Below are positions 23,126-30,492 of a DNA stretch of 33,119 nt, in pieces (position 1 is the first letter of the stretch; each line of letters opens with the position of its first letter). The position numbers and the translations under genes are program-made. Location of the stretch: contig JAKQNG010000175.1 in the NCBI GenBank assembly GCA_029565915.1, positions 1-33,119 of the forward strand. Reading direction: 5' to 3'. Under the pieces are notes generated by a model. It had not been told where the DNA came from. It did no database searches and was given only the letters and a program-made list of their open reading frames with translations. The stretch comes from Deltaproteobacteria bacterium. Its GTDB lineage: Bacteria; Myxococcota_A; Polyangia; JAAYKL01.

Positions 23126-24468
23126 AAACAGCCCTGATCATCGCGCCCCTCCTTCTGGCGGCCCTCAAGGCCGGAGCCGGAGAAGCACCCCTTGTTACAG
23201 AAACCGGACCGGTCATCACCCTGGACGACGCCCACCGGATGGCCATCCGGCATCATCCGGGTTACCGCAACGTCAACGAATCCATCGAACAGGCGGACGC
23301 CCTGATCTGCAGCGCCTGGTCCATGCTGTTGCCCTCCCTGCGCGCCGGCGCCAGCGTCATCCGCAACGAAAACGAGGTGAGCATGGCGTTTCCGCAGTTC
23401 GACTCCACCACAGGCGCCGTCGTCGGCATGGACGATATGATCATCCAGGAAAAATGGCAGGTGGGGTTCAACCTCACGGCCGGCATGACCCTGTTCAATG
23501 CGCGGTCCATTCCCGCCATCAGAATCGCCTACGACCTGCAGGAGCAGACGCGGCTCGATGCGATGATCGCCAGAAACGACCTGCTGTTTGCCGTGACCAG
23601 CGCCTGGTACCAGATCGCCGGCCTGCGGGAACTCATCGGGGTAAATGCACAGAACGTCGATGTGGCGGTGGAATTTGATCGTCTGGCGCAGGCGCGGCAG
23701 GCGGCGGGACAGGCGACGAAGATCGACGCCATGCGCGCGCGGATGCAGCTCATGGACGCCCGCCGACAGCTCGACGATGCGAAAGACGCTTACGAAACCG
23801 CCAGAAACGCCCTTGCCATCCTGCTGGGGCACAAGGGAGACTGGCGGTTTGAAACGCCGTCCACCGCTCCGGTGATTCCCGCAGAAACTGTGGCTGCCCT
23901 CACGAAACAGGCCCTCTCCCGCCGGGTGGACCTGCAGAGCGCGGACATCGACGTGCGCATGGCCCGGCGCGACAAAACAGAAACCCTTGCGCGATTGGTT
24001 CCGGTATTTGATGTGACCTGGCAGTGGAATGCCAGCACGGCCGAAGGGTTCAGCGGCGACAACACCAACTGGACGCTCATTTTCGGGGCCAACTGGAGCA
24101 TCCTGGAAGGGGGCGCGCGACTGGCGGAAATGAAGATGGAAGCCTCCCGCATCCGGGTGGCGCAGAACCGCCGGGAACAGCTCGAAATGGACATCCGCAC
24201 GAACGTGGATCGCCAGTACCGGGACATCGTCGGCCGGCGGCGTCACCTGGAGGTGTCCGGCGAGCGGCTGGCCCTGGCGCAGGAGAACCACCGGATGGTT
24301 TCCAGCCAGTATCAGGTGGGCCTGGCCACCAGCCTCGATCTGGTCGACGCATCCACCGAGCTGTCCAGAAGCCGCCTCCAGCTCGCGATGGACCAGCTGG
24401 CGCTGGACATGGCCATCCTCACCCTGCGCCGCAGCATCGGCGAATACAGTTCCCTTGCCCTGAAGTAA
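23122..24468 (+). CDS. TolC-family outer membrane efflux channel
   Basis: 448 residues with a signal peptide (MKTALIIAPLLLAALKAGAG). Two OEP repeats are visible: ITLDDAHRMAIRHHPGYRNV opens the first and AALTKQALSRRVDLQSADID the second, each with long coiled-coil helices rich in Ala, Gln and Arg (FDRLAQARQAAGQATKIDAM; RMVSSQYQVGLATSLDLVDA). The trimer forms the outer-membrane barrel and periplasmic tunnel of the pump. The ATG overlaps the permease stop, so the three pump genes form one operon. Confidence 0.91.
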   Translation: MKTALIIAPLLLAALKAGAGEAPLVTETGPVITLDDAHRMAIRHHPGYRNVNESIEQADALICSAWSMLLPSLRAGASVIRNENEVSMAFPQFDSTTGAVVGMDDMIIQEKWQVGFNLTAGMTLFNARSIPAIRIAYDLQEQTRLDAMIARNDLLFAVTSAWYQIAGLRELIGVNAQNVDVAVEFDRLAQARQAAGQATKIDAMRARMQLMDARRQLDDAKDAYETARNALAILLGHKGDWRFETPSTAPVIPAETVAALTKQALSRRVDLQSADIDVRMARRDKTETLARLVPVFDVTWQWNASTAEGFSGDNTNWTLIFGANWSILEGGARLAEMKMEASRIRVAQNRREQLEMDIRTNVDRQYRDIVGRRRHLEVSGERLALAQENHRMVSSQYQVGLATSLDLVDASTELSRSRLQLAMDQLALDMAILTLRRSIGEYSSLALK

Positions 24469-24523
24469 CCATCCCGATACGGACGTCCTTGGAATCCACG
24501 CGGGGAGCAGATAACATGCGCCC

Positions 24524-25675
24524 ATGCCCGGGGTTCTTCACGTCTACGCCGGTCCGTTTCCCGCCCCCATGGGCACCCCCGCCCTGGTGACCCAGACCTG
24601 CCGCCTCTGCGCGGCCACGGGCGCCGACACCACCCTTCTGACCTACGGCAGCGCCGACACGACATCCGACGACACCTTCCGGTTCCGCGTTGTCCGCACG
24701 CCCCGCCTGCCCGGTTGGACCGGCCGCCGCAGCGGACCGACGCCCCACAAGCCACTGTTCGATCTGCTGCTGGTGCACCGGCTCACCGGGTTGCTGCGCG
24801 ACCATGCGCCGGACATCCTGCACGCCCACCACGTCGAAGCCCTGCTGGCCTGCGTCCTGGCCGATCCCGCCGGCCGCATCCCCCTCGTGTTTCACCAGCA
24901 CGCACTGCTCGAACCGGAGTTGCCCACGTACGCCCGCCCTTCCCTGTCGCCACTCCTTTGCGCTGCCGGACGCATCGCCGATCGCACCCTGCCCCGGGCG
25001 GCGGACCACATCATCTGCCTGTGCGCCGACAGCGAGCGTCGGATGATCGGCCACGGATTCCCGGCCGACCATATCTCCCTGCTGCGCCCTGCAGTCGTGG
25101 ACATCCCGCCATCGCGACACACGCCTTCATCGCGGCGTTCCTCCCTGACCGCCGTGTACACGGGCAACCTGGACCGCTACCAGAACGTGGACACGCTCCT
25201 CCGGGCCGCGGCGCTGGTTGACAGAAATCACCCGGGCGCCGTCCGGCTGCGCATCGTCACGGCCGAAGCGCCTCCTTCGACGGAACCGGCGGTCCCTGTG
25301 GAGTACCTCCCCCACGGCGATTTCAACCATGCCTGGCGCTGCATGATCGACGCGGACTTCGCGGTGATCCCCCGGTGCCTTCCCGGCGGCGTACCCATCA
25401 AGCTGGTGAACGCCCTCGCCGCGGGAATGCCCGTCATCGTCGATCGCCGCATCGGTGAAGAACTGGTAACCGATGACGAGGCGCTGCTCGTGGATGCCGG
25501 CGATCCGCAACGGATCGCGGAAGCGATGGTCGCCATGACCGATCCCGCCCTGCGCCGCCGACTGCACGGGGGCGCCCTGCGGGCCGCGGACCGGCTGTAT
25601 GGTGCGGGCGTGGCGAAAGAGACGCTGGCGCAGATTTACCGGACTGTCGAGAGTTCGTCTTATCGCAGGAAGTAG
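24524..25675 (+). CDS. GT4-type glycosyltransferase
   Basis: 383 residues, GT-B fold. The N-terminal half starts VLHVYAGPFPAPMGTPALVT and contains PDILHAHHVEALLACVLAD and a His-rich acceptor region (PLVFHQHALLEPEL). The C-terminal half has SLTAVYTGNLDRYQNVDTLL, then the donor-binding stretch PGGVPIKLVNALAAGMPVIV. This differs from the usual E-x7-E motif: the second Glu is Asn, as in the GT4 subgroup reading PIKLLDYMAAG. It probably transfers a sugar to a lipid, protein or glycan in the cytoplasm. A GGGGAG lies 16 bases before the ATG, rather far. An ATG eight bases upstream is out of frame. It follows the efflux operon by 55 bp and overlaps the convergent DUF1846 gene by 16 bp. Confidence 0.85.
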   Translation: MPGVLHVYAGPFPAPMGTPALVTQTCRLCAATGADTTLLTYGSADTTSDDTFRFRVVRTPRLPGWTGRRSGPTPHKPLFDLLLVHRLTGLLRDHAPDILHAHHVEALLACVLADPAGRIPLVFHQHALLEPELPTYARPSLSPLLCAAGRIADRTLPRAADHIICLCADSERRMIGHGFPADHISLLRPAVVDIPPSRHTPSSRRSSLTAVYTGNLDRYQNVDTLLRAAALVDRNHPGAVRLRIVTAEAPPSTEPAVPVEYLPHGDFNHAWRCMIDADFAVIPRCLPGGVPIKLVNALAAGMPVIVDRRIGEELVTDDEALLVDAGDPQRIAEAMVAMTDPALRRRLHGGALRAADRLYGAGVAKETLAQIYRTVESSSYRRK

Positions 25676-27186
25676 CCGCCCGGTGTGGGCTCCGCGTCCG
25701 TGGTGAGGTTGATGCCGAGGCGCCGCAGACCCACCAGATCGCCCTGGGTGGGCGCGTGGGTGAGGTGCATTTCGCAGTTCCGCAGGCGCCGAAGGGCCTT
25801 TGTTCCGGCCTCCGCCGCGGGATTGGACACGGCGCTGATGGACAGGGCAATCAGGATTTCACCCGCATCCAGGCTGGTGCCCGTCATCCCCAGCACTTCG
25901 CGCTTCAGGCTGGTGAGGTTGCGGATGACCGCCGACGGCAGGAGGTCGATGCTGTCGGGAATGCCCGCCAGCTGTTTCACCGCGTTCAACACCGCTGCGG
26001 ACGCCGAGTGGAGCAGCTCCGAATTGCGACCGGTGACGATATCGCCCGTGTCCAGCTCAATGGCCGCACCGCAGAACACTCCGTGGTTTCCTTTTCCCGC
26101 CGCTTCCGCCGACGCGGCCGCTTCCCTGGCCGGCACCACGGGGCGGCGCTGCTCCACCTTTACCTCCACCTGCTGCATCAGCGCTCTTGCCCGATCCACG
26201 GTTTCTTTCCGCTCCACCCCCAGCGTGTATTCCCAGTTATAGCGCAGATACCGCCGCACAATTTCCTGTCGGGCCGCATCGGAGACGGCGTCGTCGCTCA
26301 CGATGCCCGCGCCCGCACAGTTCACCCCCATGTCCGTTGGCGACTCGTAGTGCGGGATACTGCGGCCGGCGCCGAGGATGTGCGAAATGATCGAGCGCAG
26401 GATGGGATAGTTTTCCACGTCGCGGTTGTAGTTGATGGCAATTTCGCCGTGGGCGGCCAGGTGGAACGGATCCACCATGTTGAAGTCGCCGATGTCCGCG
26501 GTGGCTGCCTCGTAGGCCACGTTGACCGGGTGCTCCAGGGGCAGATTCCAGATGGGAAACGTCTCGAACTTGGCAAATCCGGCGCCCCGTCCGGCCCGAT
26601 GGTCGTGGTACATGAGAGAGAGCGCGGTGGCCATCTTGCCGCTGCCGGGGCCCGCGCCGGTCACCACCACGATGGGCTTCGACGTGGGAATGTAGGGATT
26701 CTGTCCATAGCCGGCGTCGCTGACAATCAGGTCCACATCATTGGGATATCCTTCGATATCGCCCTGCAGGAACACGCGCTGGCCCCGCCGCTCCAGCTTG
26801 TTTTTCAACTGGATGGCCGCCGACTGACCCGTGAAACGGTTGATGGACACGGCGGACACGGGCAATCCATAGTCGCGCATGTCGTCGAGGGTTTTCAAGG
26901 TTGCCACGTCGTACGTCATGCCGAAGTCGCCGCGGATACGACCCTTGGCCACGTCTGCTGCGCTCACGCAGAAGATGATCTCCACCTTGTCGGCCAGTCG
27001 CTGCAGCAACTTGATTTTCACGTTCGGATCGTACCCCGGCAACACCCTCGCCGCGTGGTAGTCGAACACCAGCTTGCCGCCGAACTCGAGGTAGAGCTTG
27101 TCGCCGAACATGGCCACGCGATCGATGATCGCCTGACTCTGCTGGGCCAGGTATTTCTCGTTGTCAAAACCGATGGGCTGCGTCAT
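25660..27186 (-). CDS. DUF1846 (UPF0371) family protein
   Basis: 508 residues from the ATG at 27186, which has AGGAG and a clean promoter (27217-27245) upstream; the frame is open for 28 more codons, but those lie over the promoter. The N-terminus IGFDNEKYLAQQSQAIIDRV and GGKLVFDYHAARVLPGYDPN match the family closely. A P-loop-like stretch GAGPGSGKMATALSLMYHDH (~190) suggests nucleotide binding; LYHD-type His residues and NCAGAGIVSDD follow. The family is widespread, structurally known in streptococci, and its biochemical role is not established to my knowledge. It is monocistronic, convergent with the glycosyltransferase and divergent from the surface-sensing cluster. Confidence 0.86.
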   Translation of the reverse strand: MTQPIGFDNEKYLAQQSQAIIDRVAMFGDKLYLEFGGKLVFDYHAARVLPGYDPNVKIKLLQRLADKVEIIFCVSAADVAKGRIRGDFGMTYDVATLKTLDDMRDYGLPVSAVSINRFTGQSAAIQLKNKLERRGQRVFLQGDIEGYPNDVDLIVSDAGYGQNPYIPTSKPIVVVTGAGPGSGKMATALSLMYHDHRAGRGAGFAKFETFPIWNLPLEHPVNVAYEAATADIGDFNMVDPFHLAAHGEIAINYNRDVENYPILRSIISHILGAGRSIPHYESPTDMGVNCAGAGIVSDDAVSDAARQEIVRRYLRYNWEYTLGVERKETVDRARALMQQVEVKVEQRRPVVPAREAAASAEAAGKGNHGVFCGAAIELDTGDIVTGRNSELLHSASAAVLNAVKQLAGIPDSIDLLPSAVIRNLTSLKREVLGMTGTSLDAGEILIALSISAVSNPAAEAGTKALRRLRNCEMHLTHAPTQGDLVGLRRLGINLTTDAEPTPGGYFLR

Positions 27187-27216
27187 GGAAGGCGTCTCCT
27201 GTTGAATGGCTGCCGG

Positions 27217-27245
27217 ATTCAACTCGTTTTCCAGAATGTTGTCAA
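27217..27245 (-). promoter_or_regulatory. Promoter of the DUF1846 gene
   Basis: On the minus strand a perfect TTGACA (27245-27240), 17 bp, TTGAAT (27222-27217, 4/6). Transcription near 27210 would leave a ~24-base leader containing AGGAG before the ATG at 27186. This decides between the two possible starts of that gene. Confidence 0.55.
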
Positions 27246-27323
27246 ACTGGGCGAAAGGCGCATCAGACATGCGGGAACCACTTCATTTTTCCGCTGCCGC
27301 CGTTGCATGCGAATCCGACGCAA

Positions 27324-27352
27324 TTGACTTCCATCCAGCGGACTGTTATTGA
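27324..27352 (+). promoter_or_regulatory. Weak candidate promoter of the secreted-protein gene
   Basis: TTGACT (27324-27329), 17 bp, TATTGA (27347-27352). The -35 is good (5/6) and the -10 poor (3/6). Its position, about 20 bp before the ATG at 27372, is suitable. Confidence 0.3.
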
Positions 27353-27371
27353 GCAACCCACAGGAAACGCG

Positions 27372-28001
27372 ATGCTGTTCACCGCAGGAGTTCTTCCAAT
27401 CCGGACCGCTTGTTCCACTGCCGCATGGCTCACCCTGTGCTGCGTCCTCTGCGCCTTTGCGGCCCGCGCGAAAGAATCAGCAGATTCCCGGACCGTACTG
27501 CTGTTTATCAACACCCGATCCGCACCGGACATGGTTGATGCCGTCGACGCCATCCGTGCAACCCTGCCGCCGCATCCCGCGCTGAAGGTCCGGTGGACCG
27601 ACATCGATTTCGGCGATCCCCGGGCTGCCCGCGATCAAATCATTGCGGAAACCTCCGAACAGGACATGCCCGTTGCGGTCTGGTTCACCGTTGACGGCGA
27701 TATCCGCCTCCACCTGTACGCCGCCGGAAAAGGAAAGGACGCCAACCGCTTCCGCTCCCGGATCATCCAGCCGGCGGGAACCGACATCCACATCGAAGCA
27801 GTGGCGGCCGTGCTGCAGAACTGGCTCTCCGCCCTGCCCGATCAGGAGGCCAACGATAAACAGAACACCGCCGAAGGATGGCGGCGGCAGATCGCGGACG
27901 ACGAAAACCCGTTTACTCCGCAGCCCAATGAAAAAAAGACAACCGCATCCTTCGTTTTCACCGCTTTGCTTTCGAAACCGGCTACCAGGGACAGGCCCTG
28001 A
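27372..28001 (+). CDS. Secreted protein, N-terminal part before a frame break
   Basis: 209 residues in the zero frame from the ATG at 27372 (AGGAAA upstream). A signal peptide spans ~1-33 (AAWLTLCCVLCAFAARAKES). The next ~150 residues (TVLLFINTRSAPDMVDAVDA; DMPVAVWFTVDGDIRLHLYA; IHIEAVAAVLQNWLSALPD) resemble, from memory, periplasmic domains found beside sigma/FecR genes in myxobacteria. After residue ~187 the frame meets A-AAA-AAG (27932-27938) and the remaining 20-odd residues lose coding character, while the -1 frame continues as a plausible beta-rich domain to 28489. The full protein would be about 372 residues. Either a -1 frameshift, a homopolymer change or a sequence error explains this. 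First gene of the sigma-FecR cluster. Confidence 0.6.
   Translation: MLFTAGVLPIRTACSTAAWLTLCCVLCAFAARAKESADSRTVLLFINTRSAPDMVDAVDAIRATLPPHPALKVRWTDIDFGDPRAARDQIIAETSEQDMPVAVWFTVDGDIRLHLYAAGKGKDANRFRSRIIQPAGTDIHIEAVAAVLQNWLSALPDQEANDKQNTAEGWRRQIADDENPFTPQPNEKKTTASFVFTALLSKPATRDRP
27932..27938 (+). other. A-AAA-AAG slippery heptamer at the frame junction
   Basis: The zero frame reads GAA-AAA-AAG, giving the canonical X-XXY-YYZ heptamer used in dnaX. Slipping back one base continues as AAA-AAA-GAC into the downstream open frame. No Shine-Dalgarno-like stimulator is obvious just upstream, and the nearest downstream stem (27980-28004, GGCT/AGCC plus CAGGG/CCCTG) is 41 bases away. Confidence 0.55.
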
Positions 28002-28489
28002 GCCAAAGCCATCCGGTGGTATCCGGCGTGTGGCTGTCCGGAACCGTCCAGTTGAAACCGTGGCTCGCTCTGGCCGTTGCCTACACCGCCATTCCGCCCG
28101 TCGTGGAACAACGCACCGCCGCATCCCTGCGCATGGAGCGGCACCCGATCTCCCTTGGCATGCGCCTGTGCCGGAACAGGAATCGCCTGCAGTTCGCCGG
28201 CCATCTCCTGTTCGAGGTGGACACCTACTCCCGCCAGACGACCCTGCGCTCAACGGAAAACCAGATCACAGTCGGCGACCGGACCCTGCGGGCCCAGTTG
28301 GCCACCGCAGCGGGCGCATCGATCGGCTTCCGGATCAACGACCCCCTCTCCCTCTTTCTGGCCGTCACGGGCCGGTTCATCTTCAATCCCCGGAACTACA
28401 CCGTGCGCATCGCCGGCGAGGACGTGCTGCTGCACCGTCCCTTTGGCATCCAACCGGTGCTCCAGGCGGGCCTCCGCATCGGCCTGTGA
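27932..28489 (+). CDS. Secreted protein, C-terminal beta-rich part in the -1 frame
   Basis: About 185 residues with no good start codon of its own: the first GTG (28016) has no ribosome binding site, and the frame is open back to a stop at 27929-27931, directly before the A run. The residues RFAFETGYQGQALSQSHPVV lead into amphipathic strands (WLSGTVQLKPWLALAVAYTA; RNRLQFAGHLLFEVDTYSRQ; GASIGFRINDPLSLFLAVTG; GIQPVLQAGLRIGL) ending in hydrophobic alternation, as in a small outer-membrane barrel. It most likely completes the protein started at 27372. It ends 55 bp before the sigma gene. A degenerate gene is the other possibility. Confidence 0.55.
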   Translation, partial: KKDNRILRFHRFAFETGYQGQALSQSHPVVSGVWLSGTVQLKPWLALAVAYTAIPPVVEQRTAASLRMERHPISLGMRLCRNRNRLQFAGHLLFEVDTYSRQTTLRSTENQITVGDRTLRAQLATAAGASIGFRINDPLSLFLAVTGRFIFNPRNYTVRIAGEDVLLHRPFGIQPVLQAGLRIGL

Positions 28490-28509
28490 CAATGAACACG
28501 AATGGCGAT

Positions 28510-28534
28510 GTCCGTTTTCCCACCTCGCGGATAC
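28510..28534 (+). promoter_or_regulatory. Bipartite motif upstream of the sigma gene (candidate autoregulated promoter)
   Basis: GTCCGTTT, eight bases, CGCGGATAC. The same two blocks at the same spacing recur at 30424-30448 upstream of the lipoprotein gene. It ends 10 bases before the sigma ATG, which would give a very short leader. The two-block layout suits a -35/-10 pair read by an ECF-type sigma factor. Confidence 0.5.
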
Positions 28535-28544
28535 ATGAGGCCCG

Positions 28545-29162
28545 ATGGGATTGACACAGACCAGTGCCGACATTCCGGCGCCGGAGTCAGCAGCCGTCGC
28601 TGAAGCGGAACTCATCTGTCTGGCGGCCCGGGGGGACCGGAAGGCCAGCCGGGAATTGCTGCTCCACCTGCTGCCCCGGGTCAGGCGGACGGTTGCCTGG
28701 TTGAGCCGGAACGGCGGCGAGCAGGACGACCTCGTGCAGATGGCCCTGATGCAGATCCTCTTCTCCATCGGCAGTTTCCGGGGCGAATCGTCCCTGGCCT
28801 GCTGGGCCGACCGGGTGACCGTGCAGACCGCGGCAAGGGTGTTCGAAAAGCGGGATCGGCGCAGACGGCTCTCGGATGCAACCCACGTGGCGCCCCCGGA
28901 GCCTCCGGCGGTGGATGGTGAAGTGGACACGGCCCGATTGAAAGACCGGTTAAAACAACACCTGCTGGAACTGCCGGAAAAGCAGCAGGTCCCGGTGGTC
29001 CTGCACCATCTGCACGGCTATTCGGTAGAAGAAATCGCCGATCTGACCGGCGCCCGGTTGAACACGGTCCGCGGACGTCTGCGCAATGGGTTGAAGGCTC
29101 TCCGCAGCGCCGCCCTGGCCGATCCCGGCATCTGCGAATACATCCGCGGGAGGAACCGATGA
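28545..29162 (+). CDS. ECF-type RNA polymerase sigma factor
   Basis: 205 residues. Region 2 (~17-95) includes AEAELICLAARGDRKASREL, QDDLVQMALMQILFSIGSFR and ADRVTVQTAARVFEKRDRRR; region 4 (~135-195) includes LPEKQQVPVVLHHLHGYSVE and a helix-turn-helix EEIADLTGARLNTVRGRLRN. Regions 1 and 3 are absent, as in extracytoplasmic-function sigma factors. GAGG precedes the ATG. Its TGA overlaps the ATG of a membrane FecR-domain gene, which is the likely partner or anti-sigma factor. A motif shared with the downstream lipoprotein gene lies just upstream, suggesting autoregulation. Confidence 0.88.
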   Translation: MGLTQTSADIPAPESAAVAEAELICLAARGDRKASRELLLHLLPRVRRTVAWLSRNGGEQDDLVQMALMQILFSIGSFRGESSLACWADRVTVQTAARVFEKRDRRRRLSDATHVAPPEPPAVDGEVDTARLKDRLKQHLLELPEKQQVPVVLHHLHGYSVEEIADLTGARLNTVRGRLRNGLKALRSAALADPGICEYIRGRNR

Positions 29163-30406
29163 CGAATAGACCATCCATACAGAACGACACCCCGCCGGAC
29201 CCGGTCGTCGATGCGGCCATTTCGGCGCTGATGCATCACGAGGATCCGGCCGGGGAAGAGGCGCACGTCGAGGATGCCCACCTGGTCGACGGCATTCTCT
29301 TTTGCGCATCGCGGCAGAACCCTGCGACACAGACCTCCGCCACAAAGGGACAAACCCTCCGGCGCCTGATGCCCGCTGCCGCGGCCGTCATCCTGCTGGC
29401 TGCCGGTGGAGGGATCGCGTTCCATCTGGCGCAGCGGGAAAAGCCGTCGACAGCAACGCCGGAACAGATTTCTCCTTTGACTGTTGTCCGCGCGGGAAAA
29501 CAGCCCGCCAGACTGTCCCTGCAGGCAGGCGTCACCGCACTGCTGGCCCCGGAATCCCGGGTGGCCCTGGCACCGGAAAACGAGGCGGACCGATCCCTCA
29601 CCCTGCAAAAGGGCAGCGTGCTGGTCTCCGTCACGCCCGGCAAACCGGCGTCGCCGGTGATTGTCCACGCGCCGTGGGGCGACGTGTACGTCAAAGGAAC
29701 GGTGTTCCGGGTCATCGCCGACGGCGACGACAAAGGGGTGGAAGTGCTGCGGGGTCTGGTGGAGGTCCGGTTCCACGGAGGCGGCCGGATCGACGTCGCG
29801 CAGGGGTATCGATCCGGTAGCGCGGCATCTTCTCCATCTTTGCTCAGCAACGACGCCATGAACCGGCTGACGGCGGACGACGCCGCACTGTCCGCTCCGG
29901 AAGAAAAGCCCGTCATCGCGCTGCTCCCCTCCGCACCGACCACCGGACCGGACATCGTTGAAACGCCGGCACCCCCGAAGAGCACACGCCCGCAACCGGA
30001 ACAGAAACCGGACCTGGCAGTGCTGCTCCAGCAGGCCCGCACCGCCAGAAAGGAAGGTCGCAGCGCCGATGCGGAACGCGCCTACCTGCAGGCGGCAGCG
30101 CTTTACCCGCAGGACGCCCGGGGTGCGGCGGCCCGGTTGAGCGCGGCCTCCATCCAGCTCAATGAAACCGGGAATGCGTCCGCGGCCATGAACAATTTCG
30201 ATCTGTACATCGCATCGGGAGATTCCACGCTGCTGGAGGAAGCCCTGCTGGGCAAAGCCGACGCAGCCCGCCGGCTGGGCATGACCGGTCTCGAAACCGC
30301 AACGCTCCGGGCGTTCATCGAACAGTTTCCCCAATCCCTTCACCGCCGGCGCGCCAGCGAACGCCTCTCGCAACTCGACGCCGCATCCGCCGGAGTCGGG
30401 GAATGA
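29159..30406 (+). CDS. Membrane FecR-domain protein with TPR-like C-terminus
   Basis: 415 residues, start overlapping the sigma stop (ATGA). Residues 1-70 are cytoplasmic and hydrophilic without a zinc-type anti-sigma motif; one membrane helix spans ~71-90 (MPAAAAVILLAAGGGIAFHL). A periplasmic FecR domain follows (~107-216: SLQAGVTALLAPESRVALAP, APWGDVYVKGTVFRVIAD, GVEVLRGLVEVRFHGGGRID). A Pro/Thr-rich linker leads to TPR-like helices from ~280 (VLLQQARTARKEGRSADAER; AAARLSAASIQLNETGNASA; TLRAFIEQFPQSLHRRRASE). It probably senses an envelope signal and controls the sigma factor; the TPR part may bind another envelope protein. No TonB-dependent receptor gene is adjacent, unlike the classical Fec system. 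Confidence 0.85.
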   Translation: MTNRPSIQNDTPPDPVVDAAISALMHHEDPAGEEAHVEDAHLVDGILFCASRQNPATQTSATKGQTLRRLMPAAAAVILLAAGGGIAFHLAQREKPSTATPEQISPLTVVRAGKQPARLSLQAGVTALLAPESRVALAPENEADRSLTLQKGSVLVSVTPGKPASPVIVHAPWGDVYVKGTVFRVIADGDDKGVEVLRGLVEVRFHGGGRIDVAQGYRSGSAASSPSLLSNDAMNRLTADDAALSAPEEKPVIALLPSAPTTGPDIVETPAPPKSTRPQPEQKPDLAVLLQQARTARKEGRSADAERAYLQAAALYPQDARGAAARLSAASIQLNETGNASAAMNNFDLYIASGDSTLLEEALLGKADAARRLGMTGLETATLRAFIEQFPQSLHRRRASERLSQLDAASAGVGE

Positions 30407-30423
30407 TTTTGTGTGAGGAGGGT

Positions 30424-30448
30424 GTCCGTTTCCCGCAGCCGCGGATAC
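30424..30448 (+). promoter_or_regulatory. Second copy of the bipartite motif, upstream of the Asp-rich lipoprotein gene
   Basis: GTCCGTTT, eight bases, CGCGGATAC: 19 of 25 positions equal the copy at 28510-28534, with both blocks identical. It ends 44 bases before the ATG at 30493, a normal promoter position. It lies in the 86-bp gap after the FecR gene and would make the lipoprotein genes targets of the sigma factor. Confidence 0.5.
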
Positions 30449-30492
30449 CCATGGGGCAGAACAATGCCCATTGGCGAAAGGAGCCTCGGAAC

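Noticed and set aside
24516-24518. Alternative ATG for the glycosyltransferase closer to the GGGGAG sequence
   Set aside because: It is out of frame with the glycosyltransferase, and its frame has no recognisable product.
22768-24525. Long minus-strand open frame opposite the permease end and the outer-membrane channel
   Set aside because: It is a shadow of two confidently identified efflux genes and encodes His/Gly/Arg-rich sequence typical of antisense frames in GC-rich DNA.
27980-28004. Stem-loop as stimulator of the A-AAA-AAG frameshift
   Set aside because: The nine-pair stem starts 41 bases after the heptamer, much farther than the 5-9 bases usual for stimulatory structures.
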